Positions 26,452 to 34,285 are shown, numbered from the stretch's first letter. The stretch is 64,000 bases of DNA from Thermosyntropha sp. (GCF_017656155.1 NZ_JACDOH010000004.1:1-64000); one strand, 5' to 3'. Notes: generated from the letters alone by a model not told the origin. Program-made: numbers and translations.

Positions 26452-28176
26452 ATGGTTAATCTTACTATAGACGGAATTAAAGTCTCCGTTCCTGAAGGCT
26501 CAACCATCCTGCAGGCAGCTAAAGAAGTCGGTATTAAAATTCCTACTCTTTGTTATCATCCCGATCAGTCTGTGAAAGCAAACTGTAGGGTATGTGTATG
26601 TGAAGTTGAAGGAAATAGACTTCTGCAGGCAGCCTGTTCAACACCGGTTACCGAAGGAATGGTGGTTAAAACCAGAACCCCCAAGGTTATTGAAGCCAGA
26701 AGAACTATATTAGAACTCATACTTTCCAATCATCCTCAAGATTGTCTTAACTGTCCAAGGAACGGAAATTGCGAACTGCAGACATTAGCTGAAGAATATT
26801 TCATCCGTGATATTCCGTTTGAACATAAAGTCCGCGGTCTAGCTAAAGATACTTCTACTCCTGCAATAGTCCGGGATCCGGACAAATGTATACTTTGCCG
26901 CCGCTGTATCGAAGCGTGCAGCGTAACCCAGTCGGTATACGCTTTAGGCTTAGAAGACCGTGGTCACGAAGCTATGGTTGTTCCTACTATGGGCAAAAGC
27001 TTAATGGACAGCCCATGTGCAATGTGCGGTCAGTGTATCCATGCTTGCCCGGTAGGAGCTATAACTGAAAATGAACAGTTAGACGAACTGTTAGCAGCCA
27101 TAGCTGATCCTGATAAGATAGTAGTAACCCAAATAGCTCCGGCAGTTCGTTTGGCTATTGCTGAAGAAGTCGGCATGAAACCGGGTGAAATGCCGATGGA
27201 TGTATTTGTTGCTGGATTACGCCAAGTAGGCTTTGATTATGTTTTACACACCAACTTTACAGCTGACCTTACCATAATTGAAGAAGGCAACGAACTGTTA
27301 AAGCGCTTGAACGAAGGCGGAGTTCTGCCGATGTTCACCTCATGCAGCCCGGGATGGATTAACTTCTGCGAAACTTATTACCCTGATCTTTTAGATCATC
27401 TTTCTACCTGTAAGTCTCCTCAGCAGATGTTTGGAGCCCTTGTAAAGACTTACTGGGCAGAAAAAATGGGTATTGACCCGGCTAAAATCTATTCTGTTTC
27501 AATAATGCCCTGTACTGCTAAGAAATACGAAGCAACTAGACCGGAAATGCAGGACAGCGGATACCGTGATGTAGATTTGGTTCTGACCACCCGTGAAATC
27601 GGACGCCTCTTTAGAATGAGCGGTATAGACTTTACCAAGCTCGAAGGAGCTCCCTTTGATTCCTGGATGGGCAAATACACCGGTGCCGGAGTTATATTTG
27701 GGGCTACCGGCGGTGTTATGGAAGCAGCCCTCCGTACTGTATATGAAGTAGTAACTAAAGAAGAGCTCAAAGATGTAAACTTTACTGCTGTTCGCGGTAT
27801 GGAAGGCATTAAAGAAGCTGAAGTTGATCTTAAAGGCACAGTGGTGAAAGTTGCAGTTGCTCACGGTTTAAGCAATGCAAGAAAACTCATGGATCAGGTA
27901 AGAGAAGGCAAATCTCCATACCACTTCATCGAAATAATGGCCTGTCCCGGTGGATGTATCGGCGGCGGTGGACAGCCTATAACTAAATCCAATGCTCAGC
28001 GCCAAGTTCGCATAGATGCTATCTATGCTGAAGACGAAAGCTGTGAAATCAGAAAATCACATGAAAATTCCGAAGTAAAAATCCTTTATGATGAGTTCCT
28101 GCATGAGCCGTTAGGACATAAATCGCATGAGCTCCTGCATACTCATTATCATCCGAAAAACAAAAAATATCTTTAA
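26452..28176 (+). CDS. hydA: [FeFe]-hydrogenase catalytic subunit
   Basis: This 574-residue enzyme makes H2. In order: a plant-type [2Fe-2S] domain (Cys34, 45, 48, 62), a His-Cys [4Fe-4S] domain (His94, Cys98, 101, 107), a two-[4Fe-4S] ferredoxin domain (about 138-205), and the H-cluster domain. The three H-cluster signatures are TSCSPGW (about 296-302), MPCTAKKYE (352-360) and EIMACPGGCIGGGGQP (494-509). The first reads TSCSPGW instead of TSCCPGW, a change I recall from other multisubunit NAD-linked enzymes. This is the M3-type modular form. It ends the structural operon. Confidence 0.97.
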   Translation: MVNLTIDGIKVSVPEGSTILQAAKEVGIKIPTLCYHPDQSVKANCRVCVCEVEGNRLLQAACSTPVTEGMVVKTRTPKVIEARRTILELILSNHPQDCLNCPRNGNCELQTLAEEYFIRDIPFEHKVRGLAKDTSTPAIVRDPDKCILCRRCIEACSVTQSVYALGLEDRGHEAMVVPTMGKSLMDSPCAMCGQCIHACPVGAITENEQLDELLAAIADPDKIVVTQIAPAVRLAIAEEVGMKPGEMPMDVFVAGLRQVGFDYVLHTNFTADLTIIEEGNELLKRLNEGGVLPMFTSCSPGWINFCETYYPDLLDHLSTCKSPQQMFGALVKTYWAEKMGIDPAKIYSVSIMPCTAKKYEATRPEMQDSGYRDVDLVLTTREIGRLFRMSGIDFTKLEGAPFDSWMGKYTGAGVIFGATGGVMEAALRTVYEVVTKEELKDVNFTAVRGMEGIKEAEVDLKGTVVKVAVAHGLSNARKLMDQVREGKSPYHFIEIMACPGGCIGGGGQPITKSNAQRQVRIDAIYAEDESCEIRKSHENSEVKILYDEFLHEPLGHKSHELLHTHYHPKNKKYL

Positions 28177-28199
28177 AAATTATCCAACTCATTAAACAA

Positions 28200-28299
28200 T
28201 ATCATTCTTCCTGATAAAAAGGCGTTAAGCTGATTTAGAGGGGGGACAGAAAAGTTTCGGCCGTTTACTCTGTCCTCTCAGAGTAAACGGCCTTCATTT
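28200..28299 (+). ncRNA. Candidate riboswitch-like leader A (before the TM1266-type gene)
   Basis: The core at 28200-28245 is shared with leader B: hairpin TATCA-TTCTTCC-TGATA, then AAAAGG, AAGCTG, TTTAG and a G6 run. The UUCC of the hairpin loop could pair with the G-run to make an H-type pseudoknot. Downstream, the G-run and following ACAG (28240-28249) can pair with 28270-28279 (10 bp, two G-U). That helix excludes a 14-bp hairpin, 28259-28272 with 28279-28292 (loop TCCTCT, then TTCATTT), which looks like a terminator with a weak U-tract. So the G-run would decide between the two folds. The ligand is unknown and the structure was drawn by eye. Confidence 0.6.
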
Positions 28300-28317
28300 A
28301 AGAAAGGGGTTTTTAAA

Positions 28318-28569
28318 ATGCAGAAAACCCGCTTAGGAGTGGTAGGAATAGTCATAGAAAACCGTAATTCTGCTGCAGAAGTAAACAGGATACTAGGCGA
28401 ACATGCACATATAATAATAGGCCGTATGGGCGTTCCTTATAAAGAAAAAGAGGTGTCGGTTATATCGCTGATTGTAGACGGAAATACTGATGAAATTGGA
28501 GCTATGACAGGAAAGCTGGGTAATATTCCTCATGTTACAGTTAAAACCGCTTTAACCAAAAATAAATAA
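28318..28569 (+). CDS. TM1266-family putative hydrogenase-system regulator
   Basis: This 83-residue protein belongs to the small ACT/NikR-C-like family often annotated as iron-only hydrogenase system putative regulator (type member TM1266 of Thermotoga). It spans the whole domain: a first strand (KTRLGVVGIVIE), an alternating helix, the central IIIGRMGVPY and a C-terminal helix-strand unit. It has no DNA-binding domain, so regulation would need a partner or act on RNA or metabolites; its function is unproven. A GAAAGGGG site precedes the ATG. It stands between candidate leader RNAs A and B. Confidence 0.85.
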   Translation: MQKTRLGVVGIVIENRNSAAEVNRILGEHAHIIIGRMGVPYKEKEVSVISLIVDGNTDEIGAMTGKLGNIPHVTVKTALTKNK

Positions 28570-28587
28570 AACTGTAAAATCGAAATC

Positions 28588-28693
28588 TATCATCCCTGAT
28601 AACAAGGTCAAAGCTGCGTTAAAGGGGGGCTTAAATAGATAAAAGCCTTTTCAAGCTTCCGCCTTCCTTATCAGGGCAGGCGGATTTTCTTTT
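28588..28693 (+). ncRNA. Candidate riboswitch-like leader B (before hydG)
   Basis: The core at 28588-28629 repeats that of leader A: hairpin TATCA-TCCC-TGATA, then ACAAGG, AAGCTG, GTTAA and a G6 run. The loop UCCC could pair with the G-run. A strong terminator follows: TCCGCCT (28658-28664) with AGGCGGA (28678-28684), an inner CCT/AGG helix and TTTTCTTTT. Two competing pairings exist: the G-run plus CTT with AAGCC at 28643-28647, and CCCTGATAA (28594-28602) with TTATCAGGG (28668-28676), which lies in the terminator loop. This is the architecture of a transcriptional on/off switch in front of the maturation operon. Confidence 0.65.
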
Positions 28694-28729
28694 AAGAACC
28701 CCTTTAAAGCAAAAAAAGGAGGTTGTATA

Positions 28730-30196
28730 ATGCTTACCAAAAATGAGATCGATAAGTGGATTGAAAGTGTAATAAAACCGGAACAAATTGAAAAATATTT
28801 GGAAAATGGACGCGATTTTATCGATGACCACTTTATATATGAAACCCTTATGGCCAATAAAAATCCAGACAAATCAAGAATAAGAGAAATAATATCTAAA
28901 TCACTGGAACTAAATCGGTTGGAACCTGAAGAAACTGCAGCCCTTCTCAACTGTGAAGACGAAGAATTATGGGAAGAAATGTTCGAAGCTGGTGGTAAAA
29001 TAAAGGAAAAAGTATATGGACGAAGAATAGTATTCTTTGCCCCCCTTTATGTCAGCAACTACTGTGTAAACAGCTGTGTATATTGCGGCTTCCGCACGGA
29101 AAATGAGAAAACAGTTCGCAAACAGCTTACTATGGAAGAAGTAGAAGCAGAAGTAAAAGCTCTAATTTCCAAAGGCCATAAGCGCCTCATTGTAGTATTT
29201 GGCGAACATCCATTATCCGATGTTCATTTTATAGCCAAAACCTTGAATACGGTTTACAACACTAAAGAAGGCAGAGGCGAAATTCGCCGCTGCAATGTTA
29301 ACGCAGCCCCTATGTCCATAGAAGATTTAGAAATACTGCGTGATGTAGGTATAGGAACCTTCCAGGTTTTCCAGGAAACCTACCATCATGAAACTTACAG
29401 GAAACTTCATCCCCGCGGCATAAAAGCCAATTACGGATGGAGGCTTTATGCCCTGCACCGTGCTATGGATGCAGGTGTAGATGATGTAGGTATAGGTGCA
29501 CTTTTCGGCCTTTACGATCCCAAGTTTGAAGTTATGGGACTTCTGATGCATACCATAGACTTAGAAAAAAGGTTTGGGGGGGTAGGTCCTCATACCATAT
29601 CATTCCCCCGTTTGGAACCTGCTTCTAATACTCCATTTACCAGACAAAGCAAATACCTGGTAGATGATAAAACCTTTAAGAAATTAGTAACTGTAATCAG
29701 GCTTTCTGTCCCCTATACCGGCATGATTTTAACTGCTCGCGAAAGGGCCGAAGTCCGAAGGGATGTTATACCGGTAGGAGTAACCCAGATAGATGCCGGA
29801 TCCAACATAGGAATCGGCGCATACAGCACAGATACCGTCGATCATGACCGGCAGCAGTTTATATTAGGAGATACCCGGGGTTTAGATGAAGTCATTCGTG
29901 AAATGGCAGAAAACGGGCGAATAACCTCCTTCTGCACCGCCGGTTACCGCTGCGGCCGAACTGGCGATTACTTTATGGATATTGCCAAAAAAGGGAAAGT
30001 CCATCATCTGTGTATGCCCAACGCTATTCTAACCTTTAAAGAATACCTATTAGACTATGCAAGTGAGGAAACTAAAATGGTCGGTGAAAAATTAATAGAA
30101 AAAGAACTGGAAGCCCTGCCAAGCGAATCTCTTAAGAATACCGTCCGGGAAATGCTTAAGCGAATTGAAAACGGAGAAAGAGATCTTTTCCTGTAA
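28730..30196 (+). CDS. hydG: [FeFe]-hydrogenase maturase HydG (tyrosine lyase)
   Basis: This 488-residue radical-SAM enzyme cleaves tyrosine to supply CO and CN- for the H-cluster. The SAM cluster motif is Cys112-x3-Cys116-x2-Cys119 (CVNSCVYCGFR). The C-terminal auxiliary cluster in known HydG is bound by Cx2Cx22C. Here the sequence is C402-T-A-G405-Y-R-C408, then Cys428: the second ligand position is Gly, and a Cys occurs three residues later. Otherwise the motif context (GRTGDYFM, PNAILTFKEYLLDYAS) is normal. AGGAGG precedes the ATG. It is first of the hydG-orf-hydE-lyase-hydF run. Confidence 0.96.
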   Translation: MLTKNEIDKWIESVIKPEQIEKYLENGRDFIDDHFIYETLMANKNPDKSRIREIISKSLELNRLEPEETAALLNCEDEELWEEMFEAGGKIKEKVYGRRIVFFAPLYVSNYCVNSCVYCGFRTENEKTVRKQLTMEEVEAEVKALISKGHKRLIVVFGEHPLSDVHFIAKTLNTVYNTKEGRGEIRRCNVNAAPMSIEDLEILRDVGIGTFQVFQETYHHETYRKLHPRGIKANYGWRLYALHRAMDAGVDDVGIGALFGLYDPKFEVMGLLMHTIDLEKRFGGVGPHTISFPRLEPASNTPFTRQSKYLVDDKTFKKLVTVIRLSVPYTGMILTARERAEVRRDVIPVGVTQIDAGSNIGIGAYSTDTVDHDRQQFILGDTRGLDEVIREMAENGRITSFCTAGYRCGRTGDYFMDIAKKGKVHHLCMPNAILTFKEYLLDYASEETKMVGEKLIEKELEALPSESLKNTVREMLKRIENGERDLFL

Positions 30197-30207
30197 AGAA
30201 GGTGCAA

Positions 30208-30516
30208 ATGATGTTAAACCTGATTGATTTAATACCAGAAGAAAAAGTTAAAGATGAAGAAGACCTTATAGAAAAATGTCATGAAATCATAAAGCAAATT
30301 TATCCGGATCTTTTGATAAGGTGGGCTAAAATTTACGGCAACCGCTGGTCTTTTATAAGAGGCGATCAAACCGGCTTAAGCCTTGCCATGGAAAAACATC
30401 AACTCACAAAATCTGTTGGAATTTTGCTTGATAATCCTGAAATCCTTACCCCTGAGCAAAAAGAAGAGCTTTTAAACGGGCTCAAGGAGGCTTTTTTGAA
30501 TGCCAAATATGTCTGA
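30208..30516 (+). CDS. Small unrecognised protein encoded between hydG and hydE
   Basis: This protein of about 102 residues is of no family I recognise. The start is probably ATG 30208 (or 30211), 5 nt after GAAGG; a GTG at 30202 is less likely because it overlaps that site. The sequence is soluble and mixed helical, with a Trp/Arg-rich middle (IRWAKIYGNRWSFIRGDQTG) that could be a nucleic-acid or nucleotide contact, and no cysteines for a cluster. It starts 9 nt after the hydG stop and overlaps the start of hydE by 17 nt, so it is translationally linked to maturation genes. A role in H-cluster assembly or its control is inferred from position only. Confidence 0.7.
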   Translation: MMLNLIDLIPEEKVKDEEDLIEKCHEIIKQIYPDLLIRWAKIYGNRWSFIRGDQTGLSLAMEKHQLTKSVGILLDNPEILTPEQKEELLNGLKEAFLNAKYV

Positions 30517-31555
30517 AAAAGAAATCCTTTATTTTTTAGAAAGCAAAGACGCGAATGACCTGATTTACCTTATAAACAAGGCTGGGAGAGTTAGAGAAAA
30601 AAATATCGGCAATGTTGTTTATGCAAGAGGTCTTATTGAGTTTTCCAATATCTGCTCAAAAGACTGTTTTTACTGCGGTCTGCGCAGAAGCAACCGAAAA
30701 GTAAACCGCTATCATCTTTCTAAAGACGAAATACTTCTTCTTGCCAATACCGCTTATAAAAACGGATTTCATTCCATTGCCCTGCAGTCAGGAGAAATAC
30801 CAACTGAATCAGAGGTTGATTTTCTAGCCGATGTGATATATGAAATAAAAAAAACTACCTCCCAAAATAACGATCCTGGGTTAGGAATTACTTTAAGTAT
30901 CGGGGAATTGACCTTTTCCCAGTATAAAAAACTTTATGACGCCGGAGCCCACCGTTACCTTCTGCGCATTGAAACTTCAAACCCCGATCTCTTTGCTCGG
31001 ATGCATCCTCCGGAGCAAAGCTTTCAAAAAAGGCTCGAATGTCTTTATGCCCTTAAAGAAATAGGATACCAGGTAGGAACCGGTGTCATGATCGGGCTTC
31101 CACATCAAAGTTATGAAAACTTGGCATGTGACCTTAAATTTTTTTTAGACTTTGATATTGACATGTTGGGGATGGGGCCTTATATTCCCCATCCTGATAC
31201 CCCGTTAGCTCAGGAAAGCAAGATAAAAATAGACCCTTACATTTCAACTGTTAAAATGATAAGCTTAGCCCGGATATTAATGCCTGATATTAATATAGTA
31301 GCTTCTACTGCCTTGCAGACTATTCATCCGGAAGGTTTAAAAATGGGACTTAAAGCAGGCGCCAATATAGTCATGCCTGTTTTAACTCCGGAAGAAAGAC
31401 GTGAAGATTACAGTCTGTACACAGGCAAAAAATATACTCCATTTAATGATTTATTCAATCAGATACAAAAAGCCGGCTTTGAAATAGTTTTATGGAAATG
31501 GGGAGATCCGCCCCACTGGTATAAACGTCATAACTTAACCTACATTCCTAAATAA
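30500..31555 (+). CDS. hydE: [FeFe]-hydrogenase maturase HydE
   Basis: This 351-residue radical-SAM enzyme acts on the Fe(CO)2CN-cysteine product of HydG on the way to the diiron site. The cluster motif is Cys52-x3-Cys56-x2-Cys59 (CSKDCFYCG). GLPHQSYENLACDLKFF, GPYIPHP and the TALQTIHPEG region are typical of HydE/BioB-like barrels. The length is standard. AAGGAGG lies about 10 nt before the ATG, inside the end of the previous gene. Confidence 0.95.
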   Translation: MPNMSEKEILYFLESKDANDLIYLINKAGRVREKNIGNVVYARGLIEFSNICSKDCFYCGLRRSNRKVNRYHLSKDEILLLANTAYKNGFHSIALQSGEIPTESEVDFLADVIYEIKKTTSQNNDPGLGITLSIGELTFSQYKKLYDAGAHRYLLRIETSNPDLFARMHPPEQSFQKRLECLYALKEIGYQVGTGVMIGLPHQSYENLACDLKFFLDFDIDMLGMGPYIPHPDTPLAQESKIKIDPYISTVKMISLARILMPDINIVASTALQTIHPEGLKMGLKAGANIVMPVLTPEERREDYSLYTGKKYTPFNDLFNQIQKAGFEIVLWKWGDPPHWYKRHNLTYIPK

Positions 31556-31589
31556 ACCAGCAATCACCAATACAGTGAGGTGTTAAAAG

Positions 31590-32972
31590 GTGCGTATAGA
31601 AAAAGATTACCTCGGTGAAGAATCAGTTCCCGAGGATGCTTATTACGGTCTTGCTACAGTCCGCGCCAGCAAAATCTATGATGTTTCCGGCTACCGGTGG
31701 CAGAGGGTTTTCATCAAAAGCATAGCCCAGGTAAAACAGGCTGCCCTCCAAACCATCAAAGACTTAGGATATATGGAAGAAAACAAGGCTGATGCCCTCC
31801 TGCAGGCTACTCAAATATTGGAATCCGGCCAATTGGATCAATATATCATCGTTGATCCCCTGCAGGGAGGAGCAGGAACCGCGACCAATTTTAACATAAA
31901 TGAAGTTTTAGCTAACAAAGCTTTAGAAATATTAGGTTATGAAAAGGGCCGCTATGACATTATTCATCCTATTGATGATGTAAATAAATTCCAATCCACC
32001 AATGATGTATTCCCTACTGCTTCTCGGCTGGCCATTATCTATGCATTAAAAGAACTGGAAGCGGCAGTAGAAAAACTGCAAAGCTCACTGCAAGAAAAAG
32101 AAAAAGAATTTGTCAGCCTGGTAAAAGCAGGACGTACTCAATATCAGGATGCTGTTCCCATCTCCCTTGGTATGGAATTCAGCGCTTTTGCTGAAGCAAT
32201 TGCCCGTGACAGGTGGCGCATATTCAAATCCTTTGAGCGCATAAAAGTTATCAACCTGGGAGGAACAGCAGTAGGAACCGGAATCACTGCCCCCCGCCGC
32301 TACATATTTAAAGTAAGTGAACAGCTGAGAAAAATAACCGGCCTTGGTATCGCCAGGGCTGAAAATATGGTAGAAGCAACTTCCAATGCTGACGTATACT
32401 CTGAAGTAAGCGGAATCATGCGTTCTCATGCAGTAAACCTCATTAAAATCGGCAATGACCTTAGATTTTTATCTTCGAGCCTATGTCGGGAAATCACGTT
32501 AAAACCATTAATACGTGGCTCCTCAATTATGCCTGGTAAAATAAATCCGGTTATACCCGAACTTATGGTGCAAAGCGGGCTAAAGGTTTTGGGAAACGAC
32601 ACTACCATATCTTACGCTACTTCCCAGGGACATTTAGAACTAAACCCGTTCTTACCGCTTATAACTTATACTATGCTAGAGTCATTAGAACTACTGCAAA
32701 AAACTGATTTAAGAGCGGTAGATTACTGTATCCGTGACATAAAAGCCAACCCGGAAAGAATCAGACAAAACCTGTATTCCAGTCAGGCTTTACTTACTGT
32801 CCTGCTGCCTTATCTGGGATGCACCAGAATCGAAGAAATATGGAACTATATGCAAAAAAACCAGTTAGACCTGGTTCAGGCTAACCAGATTCTTAATTTC
32901 ATGCCTCCGGAAAAGCTGGAAGAATTATTAAATCCTTACAATTTGCTTAGATTAGGAGAGGTTGATATATGA
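31590..32972 (+). CDS. Aspartase-like ammonia-lyase in the maturation operon
   Basis: This 460-residue member of the aspartase/fumarase superfamily has the signature GSSIMPGKINPVIPE; PVIPE and the QDAVPISLG segment point to aspartase rather than fumarase or argininosuccinate lyase. The reaction would release ammonia from aspartate. Such genes recur in [FeFe]-hydrogenase maturation operons, where ammonia is proposed to feed the dithiomethylamine bridge. The start is GTG 31590 after GTGAGGTG. The stop overlaps the hydF start (ATGA). A family-typical TH(L/Q) residue set is altered to AGRTQYQDA, so substrate specificity should not be taken for granted. Confidence 0.88.
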   Translation: MRIEKDYLGEESVPEDAYYGLATVRASKIYDVSGYRWQRVFIKSIAQVKQAALQTIKDLGYMEENKADALLQATQILESGQLDQYIIVDPLQGGAGTATNFNINEVLANKALEILGYEKGRYDIIHPIDDVNKFQSTNDVFPTASRLAIIYALKELEAAVEKLQSSLQEKEKEFVSLVKAGRTQYQDAVPISLGMEFSAFAEAIARDRWRIFKSFERIKVINLGGTAVGTGITAPRRYIFKVSEQLRKITGLGIARAENMVEATSNADVYSEVSGIMRSHAVNLIKIGNDLRFLSSSLCREITLKPLIRGSSIMPGKINPVIPELMVQSGLKVLGNDTTISYATSQGHLELNPFLPLITYTMLESLELLQKTDLRAVDYCIRDIKANPERIRQNLYSSQALLTVLLPYLGCTRIEEIWNYMQKNQLDLVQANQILNFMPPEKLEELLNPYNLLRLGEVDI

Positions 32973-34204
32973 ACGATCTTAACCAAACAACTAAAGGTAT
33001 GCGCACCTGCATAGCTTTTCTTGGCCGGCGTAATGCAGGCAAATCTTCTCTTATAAACGCACTGGTAGGCTTTGACCTGGCTATAGTCTCTGATATCGCC
33101 GGAACTACTACTGACCCGGTAGACAAAGCGGTGGAAATAAGCCCTTTAGGTCCCTGTCTGGTAATTGATACGGCAGGGATAGATGATACAGGAGAACTGG
33201 GGCAAATGCGCATAAAAAAGACTGAACAGGTTATAGATGATGCTGATGTAGGCCTTATCATAATCGGTGATGGAAAATGGACAGAATATGAAGAAAAAAT
33301 CCTGAAACTTCTCACCCAAAAAGGCAAACCGGTAATAGCAATTATCAACAAAAAAGACTTAAACCTTCACACAGAATTAGAAAAAACCCTTAAAGCCAAA
33401 AATATCGAATACGTACTTACCTCCGCCTTGAAAAAAGAAGGTATAGATGCACTGAAAGAAAAACTAAGACAGCTTAAAAATATGAGTAAACTAGAGGAAC
33501 CTGCTTTGATAGGGGACATAATTAAAGGTGGGGATCTGGTGGTTTTAGTAGTTCCCATAGATCTGGGAGCTCCCAAAGGTCGACTTATCCTGCCCCAGGT
33601 GCAAACCATACGGGATATAATTGACAATGATGCTGCCGCTCTAGTAGTAAAAGAGCGAGAATTGGCCAGCACCCTGGAAAAAATAAATTACCAGACACGC
33701 TTGGTAATAACCGATTCTCAGGTGGTGCTTAAAGTAGCAGGAGATGTTCCAGACAGCATACCCCTTACCACCTTCTCCATCCTCTTCTCCCGCTTTAAAG
33801 GGGATCTGGACACTATGGTCTTAGGAGCTAAAGCAATCGAGAAACTTGACCACGGAGATAAAGTGCTCATTGCTGAGGCATGTACCCATCACGCCCTGGC
33901 TGATGATATAGGCAGGGTAAAAATACCGCGCTGGCTTACACGTTATACAGGCAAAGAATTGCATTTCGATACGGCTGCCGGTCCTAATTTTCCGGAAAAT
34001 CTTGAAGATTATAAACTTATCATCCAGTGCGGCGGCTGTACTATAACCCGCCGCGCTTATCTGAACCGAATAGAAAAAGCCAGAGCTCATAACATACCTA
34101 TCACTAACTATGGTATTGCCATAAGCTATGTTCAGGGCGTGTTAGAGCGCACCATAAAACCCTTTCCAGAAGTAACCGATATTCTGGAAGACAATGTCCT
34201 GTAG
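32969..34204 (+). CDS. hydF: [FeFe]-hydrogenase maturation GTPase HydF
   Basis: This 411-residue scaffold carries the diiron precursor to HydA. The N-terminal GTPase domain has FLGRRNAGKSS (P-loop), DTAGIDD (G3) and INKKD (G4). The C-terminal cluster domain normally reads CxH-x44-53-HCxxC; here it is Cys305-x-His307 ... Gln353-Cys354-x2-Cys357, so the three cysteines remain but the second histidine is Gln. It is the last gene of the operon, overlapping the lyase by 4 nt and followed by a very strong terminator. Confidence 0.95.
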   Translation: MNDLNQTTKGMRTCIAFLGRRNAGKSSLINALVGFDLAIVSDIAGTTTDPVDKAVEISPLGPCLVIDTAGIDDTGELGQMRIKKTEQVIDDADVGLIIIGDGKWTEYEEKILKLLTQKGKPVIAIINKKDLNLHTELEKTLKAKNIEYVLTSALKKEGIDALKEKLRQLKNMSKLEEPALIGDIIKGGDLVVLVVPIDLGAPKGRLILPQVQTIRDIIDNDAAALVVKERELASTLEKINYQTRLVITDSQVVLKVAGDVPDSIPLTTFSILFSRFKGDLDTMVLGAKAIEKLDHGDKVLIAEACTHHALADDIGRVKIPRWLTRYTGKELHFDTAAGPNFPENLEDYKLIIQCGGCTITRRAYLNRIEKARAHNIPITNYGIAISYVQGVLERTIKPFPEVTDILEDNVL

Positions 34205-34220
34205 ATATATTTCCCGCAAA

Positions 34221-34266
34221 TGCTAAAACCACCTGTCCAGTATTTTGAGGACAGGTGGTTTTAGCA
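34221..34266 (+). terminator. Terminator of the hydrogenase maturation operon
   Basis: A perfect 18-bp inverted repeat (34221-34238 with 34249-34266, 10-nt loop) starts 17 nt after the hydF stop codon. The T-run is inside the 3' arm rather than after it. Confidence 0.8.
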
Positions 34267-34285
34267 ATACACGACACTATTTTCT

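Noticed and set aside
28200-28299. T-box, SAM-I or preQ1 riboswitch as explanation for leaders A and B
   Set aside because: No AGGGTGGTACCGCG, no SAM-I core and no preQ1-type tail; the conserved G6 and AAGCTG pieces do not fit these families.
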